Shown here piece by piece: positions 14,500-21,563 of a stretch of 25,210 nt of DNA (the stretch's first letter is position 1; every line of letters begins with the position of its first letter). The stretch is from CAYQDR01 sp964416315 (GTDB lineage: Bacteria; Methylomirabilota; Methylomirabilia; Rokubacteriales; DASRDR01). The DNA lies in contig CAYQDR010000069.1 in assembly GCA_964416315.1 (NCBI GenBank), positions 1-25,210 on the forward strand. The letters run 5' to 3'. Both the position numbers and the translations under genes were made by a program. A model generated the notes under the pieces. It had not been told where the DNA came from and did not search any database. It saw only the letters and a program-made list of their open reading frames with translations.

Positions 14500-15094
14500 G
14501 ACCCTGGCCGCCCTGGAGGCGCTGCTGTTCGCGTCGGACACGCCGCTCGAGCTCGAGCGGATCGTCGAGGTGCTCGAGCTCGATCCCGCAGCGGCCCGGG
14601 CCGCCGTGGAGACGCTCCGGCAGGCGTGCGAGGCGCCCGGGCGCGGTCTCGCCGTGGTCGACGTCGCCGGCGGGGTGCGCCTCGTGACGCGGCCCGAGCA
14701 CGCCGCGACGCTCCTCCGGCTTCAGCGGCTGCGGCTCCGGAGCCGGCTCTCGCGCGCCGCCCTCGAGACGCTGGCGATCGTCGCCTACCGGCAGCCGATC
14801 TCGAGGCCGGAGATCGAGCATCTGCGCGGGGTGGACACCGAGGGCGTCCTGGCGCACCTGCTCGAGCGGCGGCTCGTCCGGGTGGTCGGTCGCAAGGGAA
14901 CCCCCGGGCGCCCGCTGCTCTACGGGACCACGCGGGAGTTCCTGGAGCACTTCGGCCTGCGCGACGTCGGCGAGCTGCCGCCGTTCGAGAGCCCGGGGGG
15001 CCAGCCGGAGGCCGCCGCCGCGGCGGCGGGGGAGCCGACGGCCGTCGCCGCGGTCCGCCCGGAGGGCGAGGGTCCACCGGCGAGCGAGCGCTGA
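14489..15094 (+). CDS. scpB: Segregation and condensation protein B
   Basis: ScpB dimers bind the ScpA linker in the SMC condensin. This 201-residue protein shows two winged-helix domains: ALEALLFASDTPLELERI at the N-terminus, VRLVTRPEHAATL, then LSRAALETLAIVAYRQPISR, GVDTEGVLAHLLERRLV and GRKGTPGRPLLYGTT with FLEHFGL. The last 40 residues are low-complexity Ala/Glu/Pro. GTG 14489 has an ideal GGAGG (14476-14480) 8 nt upstream and overlaps scpA by 11 nt. rluB begins 5 nt after its stop. Confidence 0.95.
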   Translation: MNPETLAALEALLFASDTPLELERIVEVLELDPAAARAAVETLRQACEAPGRGLAVVDVAGGVRLVTRPEHAATLLRLQRLRLRSRLSRAALETLAIVAYRQPISRPEIEHLRGVDTEGVLAHLLERRLVRVVGRKGTPGRPLLYGTTREFLEHFGLRDVGELPPFESPGGQPEAAAAAAGEPTAVAAVRPEGEGPPASER

Positions 15095-15099
15095 CGGGC

Positions 15100-15852
15100 G
15101 TGCCGGCGATCCGGCTGCAGAAGCTGCTCGCCGAGGCCGGTCTCGCGTCGCGGCGGGGCGCGGAGCGCCTGATCACCGCCGGGCGGGTCGCGGTGAACGG
15201 GCGCACGGTGCGGGAGCTGGGCATCCGGGCGGACCCGACGCGGGACCGGGTGAGCGTGGACGGCCGGGAGCTCCCGCGCGCCGAACCGAAGCGGTACGTG
15301 CTGCTCCACAAGCCGCCGGGCTACCTCACGACGCGCGCCGACCCGCGCGGCCGGCCGGCCGTGTTCGACCTCCTCCCGGAGCTGGACGTCCGCCTCCATT
15401 CCGTCGGGCGCCTGGACGCCGACGCGGAGGGGCTCCTGCTCCTGACCAACGACGGCGCGCTCACGTATCGCCTGACCCACCCGCGGCACGGTGTCCCGCG
15501 CGTCTACCACGTGCTCGTGGAGGGGCGCGCCGACGCCGCCGCGCTCGCGGCGCTGACGCGCGGGGTCCTCCTGGAGGACGGTCCGGCGCGGGCCGCCGGG
15601 GCCGCGCTGCTCCGCCCGGCCGGGGACGGGGCGGCGTGGCTCGTGCTCACGCTCACGGAAGGCCGCTACCGGGAGGTGAAGAGGCTGTGCCGTGCCGTGC
15701 GCCTGCGCGTCCGGCGCCTGGTCCGGGTCGCCTTCGGACCGCTCCGCCTCAGCGGCCTCGAGCCGGGGAAGTGGCGCGAGCTCTCCGCCCGCGAGGTGAC
15801 GGCGCTCCTGGGCGATGAGGCGGGCGCCGCGGGGGCGGCCCCGAGCCGGTAG
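15100..15852 (+). CDS. rluB: 23S rRNA pseudouridine synthase, RluB/RsuA family
   Basis: The 250-residue protein combines an N-terminal S4 RNA-binding domain (IRLQKLLAEAGLASRRGAER, residues 4-23, to about 60) with an RsuA/RluB catalytic domain. The catalytic Asp lies in VGRLDADAEGLLLLTNDG; HKPPGYLTT, TYRLTHPRHGVPRVYHV, LTEGRYREVKRL and VRLVRVAFGPL are also seen. RluB modifies helix 89 of 23S rRNA in Escherichia coli, and scpA-scpB-rluB is a very common order. The RluB label rests on this context, since RsuA and RluE share the motifs. GTG 15100 begins the S4 domain directly; the open frame upstream merely shadows scpB. Confidence 0.9.
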   Translation: MPAIRLQKLLAEAGLASRRGAERLITAGRVAVNGRTVRELGIRADPTRDRVSVDGRELPRAEPKRYVLLHKPPGYLTTRADPRGRPAVFDLLPELDVRLHSVGRLDADAEGLLLLTNDGALTYRLTHPRHGVPRVYHVLVEGRADAAALAALTRGVLLEDGPARAAGAALLRPAGDGAAWLVLTLTEGRYREVKRLCRAVRLRVRRLVRVAFGPLRLSGLEPGKWRELSAREVTALLGDEAGAAGAAPSR

Positions 15853-15870
15853 CAACGCGGCGGCCCCGAC

Positions 15871-15900
15871 TTGCACGGCTCGCACGGGCTCCTCTATACT
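15871..15900 (+). promoter_or_regulatory. Candidate sigma-70-type promoter for the aromatic operon
   Basis: TTGCAC (15871-15876) and TATACT (15895-15900) are 18 nt apart in the short gap between rluB and pheA. Transcription would start near 15907, about 30 nt before ATG 15938. GGAG at 15929-15932 is the ribosome-binding site, 5 nt from the ATG. No leader peptide or attenuator hairpin is apparent. Confidence 0.65.
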
Positions 15901-15937
15901 ACATGGGCTCTTTTCGACGTCGCTTTCTGGAGCGTGT

Positions 15938-17002
15938 ATGCATTTTGACGAGTGGCGGGCGAGGATCGACGACATTGACCGCCAGCTCCTCAGGCTTCTC
16001 AATGAGCGTGCCGAGATCGCCGTAGAGATCGGCCGAGCCAAGCGCGAGGCCGAGACGCCGGTCCACGTTCCCGAGCGTGAGCACGAGATCGTCGAGAAGC
16101 TCGTCCGCCTGAACGGCGGCCCGCTGCCCGGCGAGGCGATCCGGGCGATCTGGCGGGAGGTCCTCTCGGCCTCCCGGACCCTCCAGCGGCCGTTCCGCGT
16201 GGCCCACCTCGGCCCGGTCGCGACCTTCACGCACCTCGCCGCCCTGCGCCACTTCGGCGCGAGCGCCGAGTACCTGCCCGTGCGGGGGATCCACGAGGTG
16301 TTCGCCGAGGTGGAGCGCGGCCGGGCGGACGCCGGCGTGGTGCCGATCGAGAACTCGACCGAGGGGGTCGTGAACCACACGCTGGATCGCCTCATCGACT
16401 CGGAGCTGCTGATCTGCGGGGAGATCCAGCTCGAGGTCCACCACTACCTGCTCTCCCGGGCGCGCGAGCTGGCCGAGGTCAAGCAGGTCGTCTCCCACCC
16501 GCAGGCACTGGCCCAGTGCCGGGGCTGGCTCGACGAGAACCTCGCGCACGCGCAGACCGTCGAGGTCGGCTCCACCGCGATCGCCGCCGAGCGCGCGCTC
16601 GAGGACCCGACCGTCGCCGCGATCGCGAGCGAGCTGGCGCGGCGGCTCCACGGCCTGCCGACGCTGCGGGAGCGGATCGAGGACCTCGCCCAGAACGTCA
16701 CCCGCTTCCTCGTGGTCGGGGCGCGCGCGCTCGGCGCCACGGGGCGGGACAAGACGTCCATCCTGCTCTCGATCAAGGACGAGGTCGGCGCCCTCTACCG
16801 GATCCTCGAGCCGCTGGCCCAGGGCAGGATCAACCTGACCAAGATCGAGTCGCGACCGACGCGACGCCGGCCGTGGGAGTACGTGTTCTTCGTGGACTTC
16901 GAAGGCCACCAGGCGGACCCGACCATCCAGGGGGTCCTCGGGGCGCTGCGGGAGCGCTGCCTGTTCCTCAAGATCCTGGGCTCGTACCCCGCGGCGGTCT
17001 GA
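15938..17002 (+). CDS. pheA: Bifunctional chorismate mutase/prephenate dehydratase (P-protein)
   Basis: PheA converts chorismate to prephenate and then to phenylpyruvate. The 354-residue protein has three domains in the normal order. An AroQ chorismate mutase (residues 1-85) shows RIDDIDRQLLRLLNERAEIA, IGRAKRE and PEREHEI. The prephenate dehydratase (about 90-265) shows LGPVATFTHLAAL, VVPIENSTEGVVNHTLD, SHPQALAQC, GSTAIAAERA and the catalytic-site TRF at 255-257. The ACT domain (about 275-350) has GALYRILEPLA and ESRP (304-307), so phenylalanine feedback inhibition is expected. ATG 15938 has GGAG 5 nt upstream and its own likely promoter. The following genes hisC, tyrA and aroA complete the pathway. 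Confidence 0.97.
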   Translation: MHFDEWRARIDDIDRQLLRLLNERAEIAVEIGRAKREAETPVHVPEREHEIVEKLVRLNGGPLPGEAIRAIWREVLSASRTLQRPFRVAHLGPVATFTHLAALRHFGASAEYLPVRGIHEVFAEVERGRADAGVVPIENSTEGVVNHTLDRLIDSELLICGEIQLEVHHYLLSRARELAEVKQVVSHPQALAQCRGWLDENLAHAQTVEVGSTAIAAERALEDPTVAAIASELARRLHGLPTLRERIEDLAQNVTRFLVVGARALGATGRDKTSILLSIKDEVGALYRILEPLAQGRINLTKIESRPTRRRPWEYVFFVDFEGHQADPTIQGVLGALRERCLFLKILGSYPAAV

Positions 17003-17165
17003 GGCCGAGCATGGTGCGGAGAATGGCGCAGCGGGTGGAGGGGTCCTCGCGCTCTCGAACGAGGCGCTCCGAGCGCGCTCCCACCCCTGCCGGGGGGGCG
17101 CCCGGCCCGGACAATCGAGGGGGGAGGAATCGGAGGGGGGCCTAGCCCCCCTCCGAGACAGGACG
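17003..17165. other. pheA-hisC intergenic region with a strong hairpin
   Basis: This 163-nt gap has no convincing gene. It contains GCGCTC-C-GAGCGC (17064-17076) and a perfect 11-bp stem with a CTA loop at 17131-17155 (arms CGGAGGGGGGC/GCCCCCCTCCG), ending 10 nt before the hisC ATG. There is no T-run. The hairpin could attenuate, stabilise or process the message, or occlude the weak hisC ribosome-binding site. Confidence 0.7.
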
Positions 17166-18281
17166 ATGGGCACCTCCTGGGAGCGTCTGGCGAACGAGCC
17201 GATCCTGGACATCGCGCCGTACGAGCCGGGCAAGCCCATCGAGGAGGTGGAGCGGGAGCTCGGGATTGCCGGAGCCATCAAGCTCGCCTCGAACGAGAAC
17301 CCGCTGCCGCCGCCGCCGGGCGTGCTCGAGGCGCTGCGGCAGGTCCTCGGGAACCTCAACCGCTACCCCGACGGGTCCGGCTACTACCTCCGCCACGCGC
17401 TGGCGAAGCGTCACGGCGTCTCTCCTGACGCGATCATCCTCGGCAACGGCTCGAACGAGCTGCTCGAGCTGGTCGCGCGGACCTTCGTCCGTCCCGGAGA
17501 GGAGGTCGTCCTCCCGCACCCCTCCTTCGTCGTGTATCCCTCGATCGTGCAGAGCGTCGGAGGCATCCGGGTCGTCGTGACGCTCAAGGACTACCGGATC
17601 GACCTCCAGACGATGGCCCACGCCATCACGCCGCTGACGAAGCTCGTCTTCATCGCCAACCCGAACAACCCGACGGGGACGATCGTGACTGCGGAGGAAG
17701 TGGAGAAGTTCCTGGCCGAGGTCACGGACCGGGTGATCGTCGTGTTCGACGAGGCGTACTACGAGTTCGCGCAGGGGCCCGACTTTCCGGACAGTCTCGG
17801 CCACCTGCGCCAGGGACGGCGCGTCATCGCGCTGCGCACCTTCTCCAAGGTCGCGAGCCTCGCCGGCCTCCGCGTGGGCTACGCGATCGCGGACCCCGAC
17901 TGCATCACCCTGCTCAACCGCATCCGGGCGCCGTTCAACGTGAACACCCTCGCCCAGGTGGCCGCGCTCGCGGCGCTCGCGGACGACGGCCACGCGCGGA
18001 TCACCCTCGCGATGATCCAGGCGGGAACCCAGACCCTCTGCCGCGCCTTCGACCAGATGAGGATCAAGTACGTCCCGACCCGGGCCAACTTCATCCTCAT
18101 CGAGCTGCCGGACGCGGGGCGCGTCTACCAGCAGCTCCTCCGCGCGGGCGTGATCGTACGGCCGATGATGAGCTTCGGGCTCGAGCGCGCCCTCCGGATC
18201 ACCGTGGGGACCCCCGAGGAGAACGCCCGCCTGCTCGAAGGCCTGCGCACCGTCCTGGGCAAGGAGGCGAAGCGCGGGTGA
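17166..18281 (+). CDS. hisC: HisC-type aminotransferase (histidinol-phosphate/aromatic aminotransferase)
   Basis: This PLP-dependent fold-type I aminotransferase has 371 residues. Seen are IKLASNENPLPPPPGV, LNRYPDGSGYYLR, GNGSNELLELV, IANPNNPTGT, VFDEAYYEF, and the PLP-lysine Lys228 in RTFSKVASLAGLRVGYA, with FIL and VRPMMSFG near the C-terminus. HisC enzymes use histidinol phosphate, and many also transaminate aromatic keto acids. Its position between pheA and tyrA suggests it makes Phe and Tyr or arogenate, with histidine synthesis a possible second role (inference). ATG 17166 has only a weak AGGA upstream and follows a strong hairpin. The stop lies in GTGA 18278-18281, which begins mini-ORF A. 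Confidence 0.92.
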   Translation: MGTSWERLANEPILDIAPYEPGKPIEEVERELGIAGAIKLASNENPLPPPPGVLEALRQVLGNLNRYPDGSGYYLRHALAKRHGVSPDAIILGNGSNELLELVARTFVRPGEEVVLPHPSFVVYPSIVQSVGGIRVVVTLKDYRIDLQTMAHAITPLTKLVFIANPNNPTGTIVTAEEVEKFLAEVTDRVIVVFDEAYYEFAQGPDFPDSLGHLRQGRRVIALRTFSKVASLAGLRVGYAIADPDCITLLNRIRAPFNVNTLAQVAALAALADDGHARITLAMIQAGTQTLCRAFDQMRIKYVPTRANFILIELPDAGRVYQQLLRAGVIVRPMMSFGLERALRITVGTPEENARLLEGLRTVLGKEAKRG

Positions 18282-18454
18282 GTCGTCCCGGGCCGATGCC
18301 CATCGCATCCCGGCGTCCTCGGTCGTCGGCGGCGCTCAACGTATGCGGCATACGCCTCGCGCCGCCTCCTCCCTGCGTCCTAGGGCTGCTCGGGCCTCGC
18401 CCCGGTCCCACGCCGCGACATCGTGGCGCCGCTTTCCCGAAGGTGCGCGGGTGA
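18278..18454 (+). other. Junction mini-ORF A between hisC and tyrA
   Basis: GTG 18278 overlaps the hisC stop in GTGA. The frame runs 58 codons without a stop to TGA 18452-18454, which overlaps the tyrA GTG 18451 in a second GTGA. The border sequence GCGCGGGTGAG is present at both ends (18272-18282 and 18445-18455) and looks duplicated around the insert. The peptide starts VSRPGPMPIA and contains SSAALNVCGIRL, also found in mini-ORF B. No known domain. Nonsynonymous changes between A and B outnumber synonymous ones, so a structural or coupling role is likelier than a conserved protein. Confidence 0.55.
18321..18408 (+). repeat. Structured intergenic repeat core, copy 1
   Basis: This 88-nt segment aligns without gaps to 20706-20793, with about ten differences, mostly C-G transversions. 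Hairpin 1 (18328-18366) has an 8-bp outer stem (GGCGGCGC/GCGCCGCC), a 4x4 internal loop, a 6-bp inner stem CGTATG/CATACG and loop CGG. Hairpin 2 (18371-18385) is CCCT/AGGG around a 7-nt loop. Each outer stem differs from copy 2 by one compensatory base-pair swap. Confidence 0.85.
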
Positions 18455-19302
18455 GCCGCCCCCGGGTCGCGCGCCTGGCCGTCGTGGGCCTCGGCCTGCT
18501 CGGCGGCTCGGTCGTGCGCGCGGCGCGCGCGCGGCAGGCCGCGGCGCAGATCGTGGGCGTCAGCCGCAACGCGGTGACGCTCGGGGAGGCGCGCGCGGCC
18601 GGGCTCCTCGACGCCTCGGCGACTGACCTCGCCGAGGGCATCAGGGATGCGGAGCTCGTGGTGCTGGCGGCGCCGGTCGGGGCGCTCCCGGGGCTGGTCC
18701 GGGAGGCGTGGCCGCACCTGACGCCCGGGGCGGTGCTCACCGACGTCGGGAGCGTGAAGTGGGAGGTCGTCGGGACGGCGGAGCGCTGTCCGGCGCGCGC
18801 CGGCGTGGCCTTCGTCGGCGGGCATCCGATGGCGGGCTCCGAGCAGTCGGGGTTCGGCGCGTCGCGGGCGGACCTCTTCGCAGGCTGTCTCATGCTGCTC
18901 ACGCCCACCGAGCGGACGCCGGAAGCCGCGGTGGGGCGGGTCGCCGCGTTCTGGGAGGCGCTGGGCAGCCACGTCCGGACCCTCGGGGTGGCCGCCCACG
19001 ACCGGGCGGTGGCGGCGATCAGCCATCTGCCCCATCTGGTCGCCTACGCCCTGGTCGCGGCGGCGGAGGGGGAGGCGCTGGCGCTCGCGGGTCGCGGGTT
19101 CGTCGATACGACGCGTGTCGCCGCCTCGCCCGAGGCGCTGTGGAGCGACATCTTCCGGGTGAATCGGTCCGTGCTCCTCGACGCGCTCGTCGAGCACCGT
19201 GCACGCCTCGCCCGATGGGAGGCGCTGATCCGCGCGGGGGACTGGAGCGGCCTCGAGGGAGAGCTCGGGCGGGCGCGGGAGATCCGGGAGAAGCTCGGGT
19301 GA
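18451..19302 (+). CDS. tyrA: Prephenate (or arogenate) dehydrogenase
   Basis: TyrA oxidatively decarboxylates prephenate to 4-hydroxyphenylpyruvate, or arogenate to tyrosine. From GTG 18451 the protein has 283 residues, without a chorismate mutase or ACT domain. LAVVGLGLLGGSVVRAAR is the Rossmann NAD(P) motif. TDVGSVK, GGHPMAGSEQSGFGASRADLF (the substrate-binding His region), AAISHLPHLVAYAL and FVDTTRVAASP follow. The frame is open upstream to an ATG inside the repeat core, but that extension is repeat-derived and has no TyrA features. GTG 18451 lies in the second GTGA of the duplicated border. The tyrA stop overlaps aroA in GTGA 19299-19302. Cofactor and substrate preference are not decidable here. 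Confidence 0.95.
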   Translation: MSRPRVARLAVVGLGLLGGSVVRAARARQAAAQIVGVSRNAVTLGEARAAGLLDASATDLAEGIRDAELVVLAAPVGALPGLVREAWPHLTPGAVLTDVGSVKWEVVGTAERCPARAGVAFVGGHPMAGSEQSGFGASRADLFAGCLMLLTPTERTPEAAVGRVAAFWEALGSHVRTLGVAAHDRAVAAISHLPHLVAYALVAAAEGEALALAGRGFVDTTRVAASPEALWSDIFRVNRSVLLDALVEHRARLARWEALIRAGDWSGLEGELGRAREIREKLG

Positions 19303-20609
19303 ACGCGGTCGTGCGCCCCGCCGGCCGCGTGGCCGGCGCGATCGCCGTCCCGGGCGACAAGTCGATCTCTCACCGCGCCGCGTTTCTCGGGGCGGTCGCC
19401 ACCGGAGTGACCGAGGTCCAGGGGTTCCTCGAGGCCGAGGACTGCCTGAGAACGCTCCGCGCGGCAGCGGCGCTCGGCGTGGACGTCGCCCGGAAGGCGC
19501 CCGGCCACTACCTGCTCCGCGGGGCCGGGCCGGAGGGTTTGACGGAGCCCGAGGATGTGATCGATTGCGGGAACTCGGGGACCACGGCGCGGCTCCTCCT
19601 CGGGATCCTCGCCGGCCAGCCGTTCGGCGCCGTGCTGACCGGCGACGAGTCGTTGCGCCGCCGCCCGATGCAGCGGGTCATCGAGCCGCTCGGTCGGATG
19701 GGCGCACGCGTGCTCGGCCGTGACGGCGGCGGGCGACTCCCGCTGGCGATCGCGGGGGCGCGACCGCTCGCGCCGATCCGGCACGCCTCCCCGGTGGCCA
19801 GCGCCCAGGTGAAGTCGGCCGTCCTCCTCGCCGGCCTCTGGGCCACCGGGCCCGTGATCGTCGTCGAGCCATCGTCGAGCCGCGACCACACCGAGCGGAT
19901 GCTCGCGGCGTTCGGGGCCGACGTCACGGCCGAGGGTCTGACGGTGACCATCCGGCCGGGGCGGCCGCTCACGGGTCAGGTCGTGACCGTCCCGGGGGAC
20001 ATCTCGTCGGCCGCGTTCTTCCTGGTCGCGGCCGCCGTGGCGCCGGCCGGCGGCGTGACGGTGCGGGGCGTCGGCGTGAACCCGACGCGGACCGGTGTCC
20101 TCGAGGTGCTGCGCGCGATGGGCGCCGAGCTCACGCTCGCCCCCGGGCCCCGCGGCGCCGAGCCGACCGCGGACGTCACCGTCCGGCCGGGGCGGCTCAG
20201 GGGGGCGGCCGTCGGGGGTGACCTGGTGCCCCGGACGCTCGACGAGTTGCCGGTGCTCGCGGTCGCCGCCGCGTGCGCCGACGGGGTGACCGAGGTGCGC
20301 GATGCCGCGGAGCTGCGGGTGAAGGAGTCGGACCGGATCCGGGCGCTCGCCGTGGAGTTGTCGAAGCTGGGGGTCGAGATCGAGGAGCGCGCGGACGGGT
20401 TCCGGGTCCGGGGCGGGCGCCGCCTCAGGGGGGCGCGGGTGTCGAGCTGGGGGGACCACCGCCTGGCGATGGCGCTCGTCGTGGCAGGGCTGGTCGCCGA
20501 CGGGGTGACCGTGGTCGAAGGGATCGACTGCGTCGCGACGTCGTATCCCGAGTTCATCCCGACCTGCCGGGAACTGGTGGGGGAGGATCGGATCGAGGTG
20601 ATCGCGTGA
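19299..20609 (+). CDS. aroA: 3-phosphoshikimate 1-carboxyvinyltransferase (EPSP synthase)
   Basis: AroA makes EPSP from shikimate-3-phosphate and PEP. From GTG 19299 the protein has 436 residues, normal for the family. Seen are VPGDKSISHRA (substrate-binding Lys-Ser), DCGNSGTTARLLLG, TGDESLRRRPMQRVIEPL, SAQVKSAVLLAGL, SSRDHTERML, VPGDISSAAFFL, DELPVLAVAAA with the catalytic Asp, ELRVKESDRI, WGDHRLAMAL and SYPEF. The NSGTT loop resembles the Bacillus-type enzymes and keeps the Gly at the PEP-site loop. It overlaps tyrA by 4 nt (GTGA); GTG 19311 is an alternative start. The stop lies in GTGA 20606-20609, which begins mini-ORF B. Confidence 0.97.
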   Translation: MNAVVRPAGRVAGAIAVPGDKSISHRAAFLGAVATGVTEVQGFLEAEDCLRTLRAAAALGVDVARKAPGHYLLRGAGPEGLTEPEDVIDCGNSGTTARLLLGILAGQPFGAVLTGDESLRRRPMQRVIEPLGRMGARVLGRDGGGRLPLAIAGARPLAPIRHASPVASAQVKSAVLLAGLWATGPVIVVEPSSSRDHTERMLAAFGADVTAEGLTVTIRPGRPLTGQVVTVPGDISSAAFFLVAAAVAPAGGVTVRGVGVNPTRTGVLEVLRAMGAELTLAPGPRGAEPTADVTVRPGRLRGAAVGGDLVPRTLDELPVLAVAAACADGVTEVRDAAELRVKESDRIRALAVELSKLGVEIEERADGFRVRGGRRLRGARVSSWGDHRLAMALVVAGLVADGVTVVEGIDCVATSYPEFIPTCRELVGEDRIEVIA

Positions 20610-20839
20610 GCGGCCCCGGCCCGATCCCCGTCGCCCCGCGGCGTCCTCCAGCTCGCCGGGACGCGCTCGGCCTGCGGCCTCGCGGGCGCCCCGCCCCTCC
20701 GGTGGGGTCGTCGGCGGCCCTCAACGTATGCGGCATACGCCTCGGGCCGCCTCCTCGCTGCGTCCTAGCGGGGCTCGGGCCTCGGGCCGGTACGGTGCCA
20801 TGGACGCCGGCATGTCCAGCTCGTAAGGTGATCGCGTGA
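20606..20839 (+). other. Junction mini-ORF B between aroA and cmk
   Basis: GTG 20606 overlaps the aroA stop in GTGA. The frame is open for 77 codons and ends at TGA 20837-20839, overlapping GTG 20836 in another GTGA. AGGTGATCGCGTGAG (15 nt), which includes the aroA 3' end, occurs at 20596-20610 and again exactly at 20826-20840, as if the border had been duplicated around the insert. Relative to mini-ORF A it has about 64 extra nt (near 20649-20705). The peptide opens VSGPGPIPVAPRRP and contains SSAALNVCGIRLGPPPRC. No known domain. Confidence 0.55.
20706..20793 (+). repeat. Structured intergenic repeat core, copy 2
   Basis: This aligns to copy 1 with a constant offset of 2385 nt. Hairpin 1 (20713-20751) has outer stem GGCGGCCC/GGGCCGCC and an inner stem and loop identical to copy 1. 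Hairpin 2 (20756-20770) is CGCT/AGCG around the same 7-nt loop. G18334-C18360 becomes C20719-G20745, and C18372-G18384 becomes G20757-C20769, so pairing is kept in both. Confidence 0.85.
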
Positions 20840-20898
20840 GTCGGCCCGGGCCCATCGCCGGGCTCAGGCGTGCCGTCTGTCCGAGGGTAGAGCGGTGA
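20836..20898 (+). other. Junction mini-ORF C directly before cmk
   Basis: GTG 20836 overlaps the stop of mini-ORF B. The frame has 20 codons and its TGA 20896-20898 overlaps the cmk GTG 20895 in GTGA. Its start, VSRPGPIAG, resembles the first residues of mini-ORFs A and B, but the structured core is absent, so it looks like a truncated copy or the remnant of a second border duplication. Confidence 0.45.
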
Positions 20899-21563
20899 GC
20901 GGTCCGCGCCACCCGGTCGTCACCATCGACGGCCCGGCAGGGTCGGGGAAGAGCACGGTGGCGCGCCGCCTGGCCCAGCGGCTCGGCTACGGCTTCGTGC
21001 CGAGCGGGGCGATCTACCGTGCCGTGGCGTGGGGGGTGGCGGCGGGCGCCACGCTCGCCGAGGTGCTCGCGCGGGCGCGGGTCGAGTTCCGCGGCGGGCC
21101 GGAGCGGCAGCGGGTCCTGGTGGACGGCGAGGACGTCACGGAGGCGCTGCGCGTCCCGGGGGTGAGCGCGCTGGCCTCGACGCTTTCCCAGCGTCCGGAG
21201 GTCCGCGCGTACGCGGACGCTCTCCAGCGGCGCCTGGCCGAGGCGGGACCGGTCGTGGTGGAGGGGCGCGACGCGGGGAGCGCCGTGTTCCCGGGGGCAG
21301 AGTGCAAGTTCTACCTCGACGCCTCGCTGGAGGAGCGAGCCCGGCGCCGGTTCGCGGACCGGCGTGCGAGGGGCGAGGTCGTGGATGCGGGGGCGGTGCG
21401 GGAGGCGCTGGCCGCGCGGGACCTGGCGGACCAGACGCGGGCGCTCGCGCCGCTCGCGCGCACGCCCGAGGCGACGTACGTCGATTCGAGCGGGATGACG
21501 GTGGACGAGGTGGTCGAGCTGATGGCCAAGGAAGTGGAGCGGGTGTGTTCTACAGCGCTGTGA
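20895..21563 (+). CDS. cmk: Cytidylate kinase
   Basis: Cmk phosphorylates CMP and dCMP with ATP. The 222-residue protein begins with VVTIDGPAGSGKSTVARRLAQRLG; the Walker A is residues 13-21. FVPSGAIYRAVAW (34-46), DGEDVTEALR, VVEGRDAGSAVFPGAE, FYLDASLEERARRR and AARDLADQTRALAPL follow. The usual DTGAMYR/DSGAMYR motif reads PSGAIYR here, so the conserved Asp is Pro36. GTG 20895 has GAGGG (20883-20887) 7 nt upstream and overlaps the stop of mini-ORF C. cmk between aroA and rpsA is a widespread order. It overlaps plsC at its 3' end. Confidence 0.95.
   Translation: MSGPRHPVVTIDGPAGSGKSTVARRLAQRLGYGFVPSGAIYRAVAWGVAAGATLAEVLARARVEFRGGPERQRVLVDGEDVTEALRVPGVSALASTLSQRPEVRAYADALQRRLAEAGPVVVEGRDAGSAVFPGAECKFYLDASLEERARRRFADRRARGEVVDAGAVREALAARDLADQTRALAPLARTPEATYVDSSGMTVDEVVELMAKEVERVCSTAL

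Noticed and set aside
18343..18450. N-terminal extension of tyrA from an ATG inside the repeat core
   Set aside because: The extension is repeat sequence, has no family match, and GTG 18451 sits in a GTGA border directly before the Rossmann motif.
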